Positions 42,942-52,076 are shown, counted from the stretch's first letter. The stretch is DNA of 64,000 nt from Algoriphagus sanaruensis (GCF_001593605.1 NZ_CP012836.1:186001-250000); one strand, 5' to 3'. The notes: generated by a model from the sequence alone, not told the origin. Made by a program: numbers and translations.

Positions 42942-45884
42942 ATGCAGTCCAAGTACTGGAAACTCATTCTATTTTTTATCATCCTTGCGGCTTTCTCTTC
43001 AGGTAAGCCCGATCCGTTTGCCCCCAATGAAGACCCACTCAAAAGTGAAAATCTCATGGACCAATCCCATTGGGTGGATAGCGTTTTTGAAGCTCTGACT
43101 TTTGAAGAACGACTCGGTCAACTTTTTATGGTGGCGGCATATTCCAACAAAGACCAAAAACATATTGATGAAATCAGTGAATTGGTCAGAAACGAGAATT
43201 TGGGAGGGTTGATCTTTTTTCAAGGTGGACCTAATCGTCAAGCTCGTCTCACCAATTACTACCAAGCACAAGCTAAAACTCCTCTTTTCATTGCCATGGA
43301 TGCAGAATGGGGAGTCGGGATGAGACTGGATTCTATTTGGAATTTTCCAAAAGCCATGACTCTGGGAGCCATCCAAAACCCAAAGTTGATCTATGAAATG
43401 GGTGAAGAAATCGCCCATCAGTTCAAAGAATTAGGAATGCACATCAATTTTGCCCCGGTAGTGGATGTCAATTCCAATCCTGAAAACCCAGTCATTGGAT
43501 TCAGGGCTTTTGGAGAAAATAAAGAAATGGTCACCCAGCGGGCAGTCGCCTATATGAAAGGACTTCAGGACCATGGCATCATTGCAAATGCGAAACATTT
43601 TCCGGGTCATGGAGACACAGAGACAGATAGTCATCACGACCTTCCTGTGATAAAACATGCTGAAAAACGAATTTGGGACGTTGATCTTTATCCCTATCAG
43701 CGGCTATTTCGGGAAAATCTCATGTCAGTGATGGTTGCCCATCTAGATGTCCCAAGTTTAAATCAGGGGACAAGCATACCGACCAGTCTCTCCAAACCTG
43801 TAGTTACAGATTTGTTGAAAAACAGAATGAATTTTCAGGGCTTGGTTTTCACAGACGCTTTGAATATGCGTGGAGTAGCCATTCAAAACCAACCTGGAGT
43901 CGTTGATCTCAAAGCTCTTTTGGCAGGAAACGACGTATTACTTTATTCCCAAGATGTCCCAAAAGCCAAAGAACTCATCAAGGCGGCAGTTGAAAATGGA
44001 GATATCACTGAAGCAGAAATTGATCGGAGAGTTAAGAAAATCCTAAAGGCGAAATACTGGGCAGGACTGAATCACTATCGGCCTGTGGACACCTATTTGC
44101 TTGCCGAACGAATCAACACTCCAAAAACTCAAGCCATCATCGAAAAGCTTTTTGCAGAATCGATTACTGTAGCTTCAAACAAAGACAATCTTCTCCCTTT
44201 TCGAAACTTGGATTTGAAAAAATTTGCCAGTTTGAGTATCGATGACCCTGGGAAAACCCTTCAATCCCAACTGAACAAGTATGCTCCTGTAGACCACTTT
44301 TGGATTTCCAAAGCCTCTTCCGAATCAGAACATTATCAGCTGATGAAAAAACTGGAAGATTACGATGTGGTCATCGTAGGTCTAATGGGAGTTACGAATA
44401 ATCCCAAACGAGCATTTGGAATTGCCCCAGGAGATATTCAGTTGATCCGGAATTTGAGCAAGCGTCAGAAAGTGGTCACAATTCTATTCGGAAACGCCTA
44501 TGCTGCCAAAGCACTTGAAGGGATTGAAAATGTAGTATTGGCTTATGAAAACACCGAATGGACTCAGCGACTAGTCCCTCAAGTATTATTTGGCGGAAGA
44601 CCTGCCAAAGGCATTTTACCGGTAACTGTGGGGGGAAACTTTACCCATGGAGTCGGCGGGTTTTTACCATCTATCAATCGTCTTACCTATGGAACTCCAG
44701 AAAGCGTAGGCTTGAATAGCCAAAAGCTAAATAAAATAGATGCCGTAGCCGAGAAAATGATCAAAATCCAAGCTGCGCCGGGAGCCAATGTATTGATCGT
44801 GAAAGATGGAAAAGTCGTGTTTGAACGATCCTATGGCTACATGGATTACCAACAATCTGCGCCAATGACGATGGAAACAGTATTCGATTTAGCATCTGTG
44901 ACCAAAGTATTGGCAACTACACAAGCAGCGATGTTCTTACATAGCCGGGGTGAATTGGACATGGACAAAACCCTTGGGGATTATCTCCCAGAATTAAAAG
45001 GAACGAATAAAGCCAATCTCATCATCAAAGACGTCCTAGCTCATGAAGCGGGCCTGAAAGCATTTATCCCACACTATGCAAAAACAGTTTCCAATGGAGA
45101 ATGGAAACCAGAGTATTACCGAGAAAGTGCTGCTCCAGGTTTTACCAGACCGGTTTCTAATGATATGTTTGCCATGGATGGGCTCCGAGACAGCATTTGG
45201 ACTTGGACGGTGAAATCAGACCTTTTACCCAAGCCCAAGAAGTATGTATATTCTGACTTGACGATGTATTTTATGCAAGCCGTCGTGGAACGAATCGTCA
45301 ACCAGCCTTTGGATGAGTTTTTAGCGCAGAATTTCTATTCCCCTTTAGGCTTAAAGACATTAACCTTTAATCCTACTCGCACCATTCCTTTGGAACAAAT
45401 CGCCCCCACCGAAGATGATGTGTCATTTCGTAAGCGGCAAATTCGTGGCTATGTCCACGATCCGGGAGCAGCAATGTTTGGGGGTGTAGCAGGGCATGCG
45501 GGTTTGTTTGGGAAAGCCAATGATCTGGCAGTAATGATGCAGCTCATGCTAAATAAGGGACGCTATGGTGATCAAAACCTGATGAAAGCTGAGACTGTTT
45601 CTGCCTTTACTAAAAGACAATCCAACCTGAGTCGAAGAGGATGGGGATGGGATAAGCCTGAGCCTGAAAAAGGCAATGGAGGTTCGGCTGGAAAACTTGC
45701 TCCCAAAAGTACTTTCGGTCATACTGGGTTCACCGGCACCTGCGTTTGGGCTGATCCGGAAAATGACTTGATCTATATTTTCCTCTCCAATCGGGTATAT
45801 CCTGATGGCAATAATACCAAGCTATTGTCGGAAGGGATACGAACAGAAATTCATGACTTGATCTATGAAGCTTTAGAGAAATGA
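42942..45884 (+). CDS. GH3 beta-N-acetylhexosaminidase fused to beta-lactamase-family domain
   Basis: A 980-residue exported protein. The signal peptide is followed by a GH3 domain (about 45-400) with the NagZ-type motif KHFPGHGDTETDSHHDLP (218-235) and the nucleophile D305 in FTDALNMRG. A GH3 C-terminal-like domain follows (about 405-575), then a serine-hydrolase domain (about 585-975) with S-x-x-K in LASVTK (about 653-656), Y-S-D near 770 and HTGFTG near 925. The parts suggest trimming of peptidoglycan: GlcNAc removal plus a D,D-peptidase, esterase or beta-lactamase-like reaction. The fusion is known in Bacteroidota but the second activity is not established. The stop codon is built into a 52-bp palindromic terminator. 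Confidence 0.9.
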   Translation: MQSKYWKLILFFIILAAFSSGKPDPFAPNEDPLKSENLMDQSHWVDSVFEALTFEERLGQLFMVAAYSNKDQKHIDEISELVRNENLGGLIFFQGGPNRQARLTNYYQAQAKTPLFIAMDAEWGVGMRLDSIWNFPKAMTLGAIQNPKLIYEMGEEIAHQFKELGMHINFAPVVDVNSNPENPVIGFRAFGENKEMVTQRAVAYMKGLQDHGIIANAKHFPGHGDTETDSHHDLPVIKHAEKRIWDVDLYPYQRLFRENLMSVMVAHLDVPSLNQGTSIPTSLSKPVVTDLLKNRMNFQGLVFTDALNMRGVAIQNQPGVVDLKALLAGNDVLLYSQDVPKAKELIKAAVENGDITEAEIDRRVKKILKAKYWAGLNHYRPVDTYLLAERINTPKTQAIIEKLFAESITVASNKDNLLPFRNLDLKKFASLSIDDPGKTLQSQLNKYAPVDHFWISKASSESEHYQLMKKLEDYDVVIVGLMGVTNNPKRAFGIAPGDIQLIRNLSKRQKVVTILFGNAYAAKALEGIENVVLAYENTEWTQRLVPQVLFGGRPAKGILPVTVGGNFTHGVGGFLPSINRLTYGTPESVGLNSQKLNKIDAVAEKMIKIQAAPGANVLIVKDGKVVFERSYGYMDYQQSAPMTMETVFDLASVTKVLATTQAAMFLHSRGELDMDKTLGDYLPELKGTNKANLIIKDVLAHEAGLKAFIPHYAKTVSNGEWKPEYYRESAAPGFTRPVSNDMFAMDGLRDSIWTWTVKSDLLPKPKKYVYSDLTMYFMQAVVERIVNQPLDEFLAQNFYSPLGLKTLTFNPTRTIPLEQIAPTEDDVSFRKRQIRGYVHDPGAAMFGGVAGHAGLFGKANDLAVMMQLMLNKGRYGDQNLMKAETVSAFTKRQSNLSRRGWGWDKPEPEKGNGGSAGKLAPKSTFGHTGFTGTCVWADPENDLIYIFLSNRVYPDGNNTKLLSEGIRTEIHDLIYEALEK

Positions 45885-45933
45885 CATGAAAAAAGGGCTT
45901 TGATAAAATTATCAAAGCCCTTTTTTCATGTCA
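45882..45933. terminator. Perfect 52-bp palindromic terminator holding both stop codons
   Basis: 25-bp arms without mismatch around AA. The outermost triplets are the TGA of the GH3 fusion gene (45882-45884) and the TGA of the DUF5946 gene (45931-45933, minus strand). A6/T6 tracts serve both directions. Confidence 0.93.
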
Positions 45934-46347
45934 ATCTACTCGATACTCTTGAATCAAATCGATAATTGTAGTTCTATTTTCTTGAAAAGCCTTCCAAACA
46001 TCTTCACTCCACAACCTAATCATTTGATCCCGATCTGCTCCCGGAGCGACTTTCAATACATCCTCGATTTTGATTTCTCCTCTAAACTTCGGAAGGTGCA
46101 ATTCCGGCCAAGCCTTTTTTTGCCTTGCCATTTTTTGATGAAAAAGCTGGACTTCCTTGCCTGTAAAACCCTCTTCAACATGTAAGTAGAGTCCTACTAA
46201 AGAAAATAGGATTCGGATGGGTTTGGTGTGCTCATTCGCAGATTGGGCACCATAGGCATCTACAATTTGCTGATGGATAAAATCAGGCGAAGCATGAGAT
46301 AGGGTGTAAAAGGAAAGTTCATGGAGCAATTTATCCTCCTCGGCCAT
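45931..46347 (-). CDS. DUF5946 family protein
   Basis: A 138-residue soluble, helical protein with the family's EEDKLLHELSFYTLSH start, IVDAYGAQSANEHTKPI and FSLVGLYLHVEEGFTGKEVQ core. There is a His-rich spacing (H in LHEL, H in FIHQQ, H in YLHVEE) but no known function. ATG 46347 is preferred over GTG 46359. It lies 17 nt after the PorE-like gene stop in the upstream direction of that gene's transcription unit and is read leftwards into the shared terminator. Confidence 0.8.
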   Translation of the reverse strand: MAEEDKLLHELSFYTLSHASPDFIHQQIVDAYGAQSANEHTKPIRILFSLVGLYLHVEEGFTGKEVQLFHQKMARQKKAWPELHLPKFRGEIKIEDVLKVAPGADRDQMIRLWSEDVWKAFQENRTTIIDLIQEYRVD

Positions 46348-46364
46348 TAGATGAGTCACTCGAA

Positions 46365-48296
46365 TTACTCCTTAATTTCGATCACTTTAAACTCGGTTCG
46401 TCGATTGACCTGATGCTCCTCTTCGGTCTGAGCATCTTTGATAATCAACTGAGATTCTCCGTAGCCTTTTGCCACCAATCGATCCGCTGAAATTCCCTTG
46501 GAAACAATGTAATCCACCGCACTTTGTGCTCTTCGCTGAGAAAGGTCCAAATTGTAGGCGTCGCTGGATCTTGCATCGGTATGCGAACTAAGCTCGATTC
46601 GAATGCTTGGATTATCTTGAAGAAGCTTCACCAATTTATCCAACTCTACTTCTGCGTCGGATCGGATTTCTGCTTTATCCAGATCGTAATAGATATTCTC
46701 AAGTACAATGGCTTTTTCAAGAATTAGCTGATCGAGATAAATAGTCGTATCCAGCGTCACGTTGGTTACCTCTTGAATCAAGCTAGCAGGATCTGGAGTT
46801 TTTCCTTTCGTAGTAAAAGGGACCGATTTGGAGAAATACCCATTTTTGGAGGCAATAATCGTGTAGTCAGACTCAGGAGCTATCGTAAATCTTACCCGCC
46901 CATTTGTATTGGAGAAATCTCCACCTTGTTGCTTATTATCAGACCCATACAAAACAATTCTGGCTTGCGAAATCGCAGCATCAGTTCCATTGTCCTTCTT
47001 TTCTTTTGCAAATACGTTTAGCAAAACATTGACAATTTTGGGTTTTGGAGTTTTGTCTTCAAAAAAGTAAATGTCATCATCTCCTACTCCACCTTCCCGA
47101 TTAGAAGAAATGAAGCCTACTTTTGGATATTCGGTGAAGAAAATCCCAAAATCATCGTCTTTGCTGTTGAAATTTTGACCTAAGTTTTTGATCACTTGTG
47201 CCCCAGAATCATTCTTTTCAGCTACAAATAGATCCAATTTCCCATATCCAGGATGACCATCTGAGGCAAAAAATAATTTCCCATCAGGCGTTGGTCTTGG
47301 AAATAATTCATTCCCTGGAGTATTAATAGTTGGACCCAGGTTGACCGCGTTTCCAAAGTCGCCATTGGCTAATTTGGTCGCCTTGTATAAATCAATTCCC
47401 CCGTAGCCCCCTGGTCTATTGGAAGCAAAATAAAGCTCAGCCCCATCCGAGCTAAAAGCCGGCGTAGAATTCCACCAATTTTCGTCTTCATTTACGGGCA
47501 TCCAGATTGGTTGGGTAAATCCAGCTCCTCGGAAATAGGATGCAAAAAGTGCTACCTCTGGAAGGTCTTTGGACGAATTTGAATTTCCTCTGGCATAAAT
47601 AATTGTATTCCCATCTGGACTGATGGCCATTGCGGCCTGATTTAGCCCTTCTTCGTTTTTGAATTCTGGAAGCGTCTGAACTGCCCCCACATCTACTCTC
47701 AAACCTTCAGCTCTTGTTCTAAAAAGTTTGGTGTAAGGAGTTCCGGTAGCAGGATAAATGCCAGATGCTTGACGGGCAGAAGTAAAATAGAAAAAGTTTT
47801 CACTGGTTACAGGCGCATAATCTGCTCCTGGGGTGTTCAATTCCTTGAAATTGACTAAAACGTGATTAGGCCAATAATTGGCAATACCTTCTGCTAATTT
47901 GATGGACTCAATTTCCCGCTGCACTCTCGCCAAAAGCGCTTCGTCTGAGGTGTATGTTTTTGCCTTTTCAAAGGCTTCTACTGCGGCCTGATTATTTTGT
48001 TGGGCTTTCAAACTTTGGCCCAAAAAGAAAAAATTGTTGAAGTCCGGCTCTTGCTCCACTACCTGTTTATAATATGGAGCGGCCTTTTCGATTCGATTAG
48101 ATAGGCGATAACTCTCGGCCACGACTTGGTTTGCCTTCAGATTAGTTGAATCTTCCTGAAGAATCTGGCCAAAGGTGGAGATAGCATATTGATACTGGCC
48201 GGAAAGGAATTGGTTATCTCCTTTTTCCACCAAGCTCTTGCAACTTCCTAAGCCAAGAAGAATGAGTGAGGATATCCAGAAAAAATGCTTTCTCAT
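46365..48296 (-). CDS. TPR - PD40 propeller - CRD - OmpA lipoprotein (PorE-like)
   Basis: A 643-residue outer-membrane lipoprotein (lipobox Cys C19 in LGLGSCKS). After it come TPR-type repeats (about 20-135), a WD40/PD40 propeller (about 155-430, repeated FSSDGAELYFASNRPGGYGG-type units), a carboxypeptidase-regulatory-like beta sandwich (about 440-510) and an OmpA C-terminal domain (about 530-643, SSHTDARSSDAYN) that binds peptidoglycan. This order is that of PorE, which anchors the type IX secretion rings to the wall, and the window contains a T9SS cargo gene. Many paralogues share the layout, so the name is withheld. Confidence 0.87.
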   Translation of the reverse strand: MRKHFFWISSLILLGLGSCKSLVEKGDNQFLSGQYQYAISTFGQILQEDSTNLKANQVVAESYRLSNRIEKAAPYYKQVVEQEPDFNNFFFLGQSLKAQQNNQAAVEAFEKAKTYTSDEALLARVQREIESIKLAEGIANYWPNHVLVNFKELNTPGADYAPVTSENFFYFTSARQASGIYPATGTPYTKLFRTRAEGLRVDVGAVQTLPEFKNEEGLNQAAMAISPDGNTIIYARGNSNSSKDLPEVALFASYFRGAGFTQPIWMPVNEDENWWNSTPAFSSDGAELYFASNRPGGYGGIDLYKATKLANGDFGNAVNLGPTINTPGNELFPRPTPDGKLFFASDGHPGYGKLDLFVAEKNDSGAQVIKNLGQNFNSKDDDFGIFFTEYPKVGFISSNREGGVGDDDIYFFEDKTPKPKIVNVLLNVFAKEKKDNGTDAAISQARIVLYGSDNKQQGGDFSNTNGRVRFTIAPESDYTIIASKNGYFSKSVPFTTKGKTPDPASLIQEVTNVTLDTTIYLDQLILEKAIVLENIYYDLDKAEIRSDAEVELDKLVKLLQDNPSIRIELSSHTDARSSDAYNLDLSQRRAQSAVDYIVSKGISADRLVAKGYGESQLIIKDAQTEEEHQVNRRTEFKVIEIKE

Positions 48297-48333
48297 GAGT
48301 TTAGATGGTCGGTCTAGTCCTGAATATTACTAA

Positions 48334-48822
48334 TTAATTTGGAAAGTATTTGTTCAGCCAGCTATTTCGGATAGGCTGCCAAAGTTGTTGAAGATCGGCT
48401 TTGGTACGGATCATGGGATTGATCACTTCTTCCTCCAGAGTCAACTCTCCACCTTGCACTTTACTTTTCATTCCCAAAGCTGGAAAGACTTTTACTGATC
48501 CCTGATTGGTTCGAACACTTACTTTCCCTTGATCTGTTAAATTAATTCCTAGCATCGATTCCAGTTCCCGAAGAATACGGACCGAACTGTCGATCGAGCA
48601 GCCACTGGCTCCCAGTCCACTTTCATCTACAGCCAAAACTAGAATTTGATGATCAAAAATTTCAAACGAGGTAGGCATCCCATTTCCATGGGTATTCCAG
48701 CCTTCACAGAATCGAAGCAATTTTTGACGAATGATATCCAATTCTTTTTCGCTTAGACTTCGCTCGGCTTGGTACACCCAAACCCGAGAATTATCCGGAA
48801 GTTGATTAAATGGTAGAAACAT
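48334..48822 (-). CDS. Conserved hypothetical protein (Bacteroidota)
   Basis: A 162-residue soluble alpha/beta protein. It contains W-V-Y-Q-A-E-R near the start, a DESGLGASGCSIDSSVRIL segment with a conserved-looking Cys, and a LEEEVINPMIRTKADLQQLWQPI end. Similar proteins are found across Bacteroidota and are sometimes mislabelled as ABC transporter ATPase, although no Walker motif is present. I cannot assign a function. It stands between the PorE-like gene and an Fe-S protein gene. Confidence 0.65.
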   Translation of the reverse strand: MFLPFNQLPDNSRVWVYQAERSLSEKELDIIRQKLLRFCEGWNTHGNGMPTSFEIFDHQILVLAVDESGLGASGCSIDSSVRILRELESMLGINLTDQGKVSVRTNQGSVKVFPALGMKSKVQGGELTLEEEVINPMIRTKADLQQLWQPIRNSWLNKYFPN

Positions 48823-48848
48823 GATTCTAATTTATGGATCAAAGAAAA

Positions 48849-48876
48849 ACCCTTTCTGCATAACGGCAAAAAGGGT
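48849..48876 (-). terminator. Terminator after the CCG-domain Fe-S gene
   Basis: On the minus strand ACCCTTT-t-TGC pairs with GCA-g-AAAGGGT and is followed by TTTTCTTT. Confidence 0.75.
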
Positions 48877-48899
48877 CGAATTGATTCATTCAAAATCGC

Positions 48900-49691
48900 C
48901 TAAATCCCCATTTCCTTAGCAATCATTTCTGCTAAGTCATAAACTTTGACCTCTGCTTCTCGCTCTTTATTCTTTACCCCATCGGTCATCATGGTGAGGC
49001 AAAACGGACATCCAACGGCAATAGCCTGGGCTCCTGTCGCTAGAGCTTCTTCAGTTCGCTCGATATTAATATCCTTTTTACCTGCTTCAGGTTCTTTAAA
49101 CATTTGTGCTCCACCAGCACCACAGCAAAGACCTTTTGTTCGGCAGCGCTTCATTTCCACGAGTTCGACATCGAGGGCCTTGATGACCTCACGCGGAGCT
49201 TCATAAACATCATTCGCACGACCGAGGTAGCAGGAATCGTGAAAAGTGATCTTTTTACCCTTAAACTCTCCGCCACCCTGAAGGCGAACTTTGCCTTCAT
49301 TAATCAACTGCTGTAAAAACTGAGAATGATGAATGACCTCATAGTTTCCGCCTAGAGCCGGATATTCATTCTTGATTGTATTAAAACAATGCGGGCAAGC
49401 TGTTACTACTTTTTTGACTTCATACCCATTCATCACTTGGATATTTGCAACAGCCTGCATTTGAAAAAGAAACTCATTTCCAGCCCGTCGTGCCGGGTCT
49501 CCCGTGCACGTTTCTTCCGGACCCAGTACCGCAAAACTGACTCCGACTTTATTCAATATTTTGACAAATGCCTGAGTAACTGCTTTGTATCGCTCATCAA
49601 AAGAACCGGCACAACCTACCCAAAATAAGACTTCAGGCGTTTGGCCATTGGAGGCCATTTCGGCCATGGTTGGAACTTTATAGGTAGACAT
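48900..49691 (-). CDS. Heterodisulfide reductase-related (CCG domain) Fe-S protein
   Basis: A 263-residue protein with two cysteine-rich CCG domains: WVGCAGSFDERY with ACPHCFNTIKNEYP, and FHDSCYLGRAND with CCGAGGAQMF and CPFCLTMM. This matches HdrB/GlpC/LldE-type subunits that hold a non-cubane iron-sulfur cluster and pass electrons between quinones or flavoproteins and a redox substrate. It follows the membrane 4Fe-4S protein gene on the same strand (121 nt), and the two probably form one complex. The gap holds a period-7 repeat. The electron donor and acceptor are unknown. Confidence 0.9.
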   Translation of the reverse strand: MSTYKVPTMAEMASNGQTPEVLFWVGCAGSFDERYKAVTQAFVKILNKVGVSFAVLGPEETCTGDPARRAGNEFLFQMQAVANIQVMNGYEVKKVVTACPHCFNTIKNEYPALGGNYEVIHHSQFLQQLINEGKVRLQGGGEFKGKKITFHDSCYLGRANDVYEAPREVIKALDVELVEMKRCRTKGLCCGAGGAQMFKEPEAGKKDINIERTEEALATGAQAIAVGCPFCLTMMTDGVKNKEREAEVKVYDLAEMIAKEMGI

Positions 49692-49699
49692 AATTTGGA

Positions 49700-49727
49700 T
49701 TTACGATTTTAAAATTACGATTTACGA
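49700..49727. repeat. 7-bp repeat (TTTACGA family) between two Fe-S genes
   Basis: Consecutive heptamers TTTACGA, TTTTAAA, ATTACGA and TTTACGA keep an exact period of 7. The same word NNNACGA (or its complement TCGTNNN) builds the repeats at 63116-63237. Confidence 0.75.
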
Positions 49728-49812
49728 AGGGCTGAGAAGCTTTTGACCTTTTCTCGAAATTCAGACATTCAACTTTCCTGATTTCTTGGGTCATCTGATA
49801 TCCTCCCTTCCA

Positions 49813-51147
49813 CTACTTCATTTCCTCTTCTTTTACTTTATCCGCCCAATTAAACCGATCTGATGGACTAAACTTCCAAGGAGAAAACGCGGTCTCCATA
49901 TTTTGGAACATGGCATTCCATTGGGCGGGAGTTCCAGATTCCTCCATAGCGACATAGCGCCGCATTTGCAAAATGATCGATAAGGGATCAATATTGACTG
50001 GACAAGCTTCGACACATGCGTTGCAACTAGTACATGCATTGATTTCCTCTTTGGTAATGTAATCACCCAAAAGGGACTTGCCATCAGCCAGCCCTGGACC
50101 TCCAGAATCAAGACTTTTTCCTACTTCCTCTGCCCGATCACGAACATCCATCATGATTTTTCGGGGAGAAAGCTTCTTCCCCGTCAAATTCGCAGGACAT
50201 TCTGAAGTACATCGACCACATTCCGTACAGGAATAGGCATTGAGCACATTGATCCAACTCAAATCATTGATGTCCTTTGCTCCAAATCGACCTATTTCTG
50301 CAGGTGGATTTTCTGAATTTTCAACAGGAAGTCCAAGCATCATATTCACTTCATTGGTCACCTCAGGCATGTTTTGCATTTCGCCTTTTGCCTTCAAATT
50401 GGAGTACCAAGTATTTGGGAAGGCCAAGAAAATATGGAGGTGTTTGGAATAGGTGACATAGACAGCAAAAGCCAAAATGCCAACAATATGAAACCACCAG
50501 GCAAATCGTTCAATAAAAACGAGTGCGCCATCAGAAAAACCCTCATACAGAGGCTTCAAAAAGCTACTGAAAAACAAAGGTCCAAGGGCGATATAATGGG
50601 AGTCTCCTCTTCCTGCTAAAATCTGATCGGTGGCATTCATCGTCAGAATGGCAAACATCAAGATAATCTCAATCACTAAAATCAAATTGGCATCCATCGC
50701 TGGCCATCCTTTTAGCTCAGGTTTAGTAAACCTTTCGACTTTCATAACATTTCTGCGAATCAAAAAAGCCAGACATGAAATGAGAACTGCTACCGCTAAA
50801 AACTCAAAACTATTGATGGCAACAGTGTAAGCACTTCCCAAGACGGGAGCGAAAAGACGATGGGTCCCCAAAATCCCATCCAACACAAATTCCAAAACCT
50901 CAAGATTGATAATCAAAAAACCCACATAAATGAGCAAATGCAAAAATGCAGGAACCACTCGTTTAAACATTTTCTGCTGACCAAAAGCAACAAGTAGCAT
51001 GGTTTTCCAGCGCGAATTTGCTTGATCATTTCGGGACTCTGCCTTACCGAGGAGGATGTTTCTTCGAAGAAATTTGATCCGTTTGCTCAAAATATACCCC
51101 GCAAAGCCTAAAATCAGCACAAATGCAAGTTGTGGTAAAATGCTCAT
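49813..51147 (-). CDS. Membrane-bound 4Fe-4S electron-transfer protein
   Basis: A 444-residue protein with five to six N-terminal membrane segments (about 5-22, 65-85, 105-130, 155-175, 210-235) similar to NarI/HdrE-type cytochrome b subunits, then two 4Fe-4S motifs, CTECGRCTSECP and CTSCNACVEACP, in the cytoplasmic domain (about 295-400). Together with the CCG-domain gene it resembles an HdrDE- or GlpC-like quinone-linked module split over two genes. His residues in the membrane part could bind haem b. The biological substrate is not indicated. Confidence 0.88.
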   Translation of the reverse strand: MSILPQLAFVLILGFAGYILSKRIKFLRRNILLGKAESRNDQANSRWKTMLLVAFGQQKMFKRVVPAFLHLLIYVGFLIINLEVLEFVLDGILGTHRLFAPVLGSAYTVAINSFEFLAVAVLISCLAFLIRRNVMKVERFTKPELKGWPAMDANLILVIEIILMFAILTMNATDQILAGRGDSHYIALGPLFFSSFLKPLYEGFSDGALVFIERFAWWFHIVGILAFAVYVTYSKHLHIFLAFPNTWYSNLKAKGEMQNMPEVTNEVNMMLGLPVENSENPPAEIGRFGAKDINDLSWINVLNAYSCTECGRCTSECPANLTGKKLSPRKIMMDVRDRAEEVGKSLDSGGPGLADGKSLLGDYITKEEINACTSCNACVEACPVNIDPLSIILQMRRYVAMEESGTPAQWNAMFQNMETAFSPWKFSPSDRFNWADKVKEEEMK

Positions 51148-51203
51148 ATTGATCGGATTAACTAGTTTTATTAAAATTTGGGCTTATTTTTTTCTGAAAA
51201 GGA

Positions 51204-51234
51204 TTTGTGTGGAATATTCAAATTTCTACCTTTG
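51204..51234 (+). promoter_or_regulatory. Promoter of tRNA-Phe
   Basis: TTTG (51204-51207), 19 nt, TACCTTTG (51227-51234): full consensus match, 16 nt before the tRNA. Confidence 0.85.
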
Positions 51235-51250
51235 CAACACTTTAAACGAC

Positions 51251-51323
51251 GGTGATGTAGCTCAGTTGGTAGAGCATCGGACTGAAAATCCGTGAGTCGG
51301 TGGTTCGAGTCCACTCATCACCA
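51251..51323 (+). tRNA. tRNA-Phe (anticodon GAA)
   Basis: Acceptor GGTGATG/CATCACC, D-arm GCTC/GAGC, anticodon loop CTGAAAA with GAA, T-arm GGTGG-TTCGAGT-CCACT, discriminator A. The first anticodon-stem pair is a T-T mismatch. CCA is not encoded. A strong promoter and terminator flank it. Confidence 0.95.
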
Positions 51324-51324
51324 C

Positions 51325-51351
51325 AATCCCGATCCCACAAGGATCGGGATT
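51325..51351 (+). terminator. Terminator after tRNA-Phe
   Basis: 11-bp perfect stem AATCCCGATCC/GGATCGGGATT, loop CACAA, then a T-run. Confidence 0.95.
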
Positions 51352-51584
51352 TTTTTTGCCCTTTTCGCTCTTCAATCCTGTCACTATCCATCGCGTTTTC
51401 ATTACTGCCAAAATATAAAATAGTCTGCATGCATACTATTTTTAGAATAATTTAAATTCAATCTACCTGATTTAAAGACGGATTCAAGGAGTAAAACCTT
51501 TCCAATTCAGCCTAGGTTGAAAAAAAATTCAACTTTTTTTTAGACAAGTGTAACTTTTCCCTTACTCAAGCATCATCTTCCAGA

Positions 51585-52076
51585 ATGAAGTCATTTTTCG
51601 AAGCACATATCTGGCCACTGAGAGGGAGGCTCTATCGGATGGTCTATTTATGGACCAAGGATCGGGACCTCTCGGAAGATCTGCTTCAAAATGTCTTCAC
51701 CAAAACTGTGGAGCGTCAAAAGGAACTCCAAGACCATCCTAATCTAGGGGGATGGTTGATGAAAACCTTAAAGAATGAGACCCTCACGCACTTCAGAAAA
51801 TCAAGCAGGATGAGCAGTCTGGATGGAACTGAAGAATTTTCTAGTCCAGAAACTCATGCGCTAGAAAGCAAAGAAGAGGAGGAGTTGATTTTTAGGCTAG
51901 TCGACCAATTACCTCAAAAACAAAAGGATGTTTTCTTTCTGCGAGAGGTAGAAGAAATGAGCTACGAAGAAATTGCCCTCCAACTTGAAATCAGTTTAGA
52001 TCAAGTTAAAATCAACCTTCACAGAGCACGAAAAACAGTACGGGAAAAATTAATCAACCAAGGAATTACCCGATGA
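51585..52076 (+). CDS. ECF-type sigma-70 family factor
   Basis: A 163-residue group IV sigma factor with region 2 (MVYLWTKDRDLSEDLLQNVFTKTV, about 20-45) and region 4 (LPQKQKDVFFLREVEEMSYEEIALQLEIS, about 105-135) and no extension. Its stop overlaps the start of the membrane protein by 4 nt, the usual sigma/anti-sigma layout. A near-match to TAnnTTTG (TAACTTTT, 51551-51558) lies upstream. The regulon probably includes the two DUF4252 genes that follow in the same operon, but the inducing signal is unknown. Confidence 0.93.
   Translation: MKSFFEAHIWPLRGRLYRMVYLWTKDRDLSEDLLQNVFTKTVERQKELQDHPNLGGWLMKTLKNETLTHFRKSSRMSSLDGTEEFSSPETHALESKEEEELIFRLVDQLPQKQKDVFFLREVEEMSYEEIALQLEISLDQVKINLHRARKTVREKLINQGITR

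Noticed and set aside
51242..51430. 62-codon minus-strand frame over tRNA-Phe
   Set aside because: It is the antisense of a tRNA and its terminator, a known source of false protein calls.
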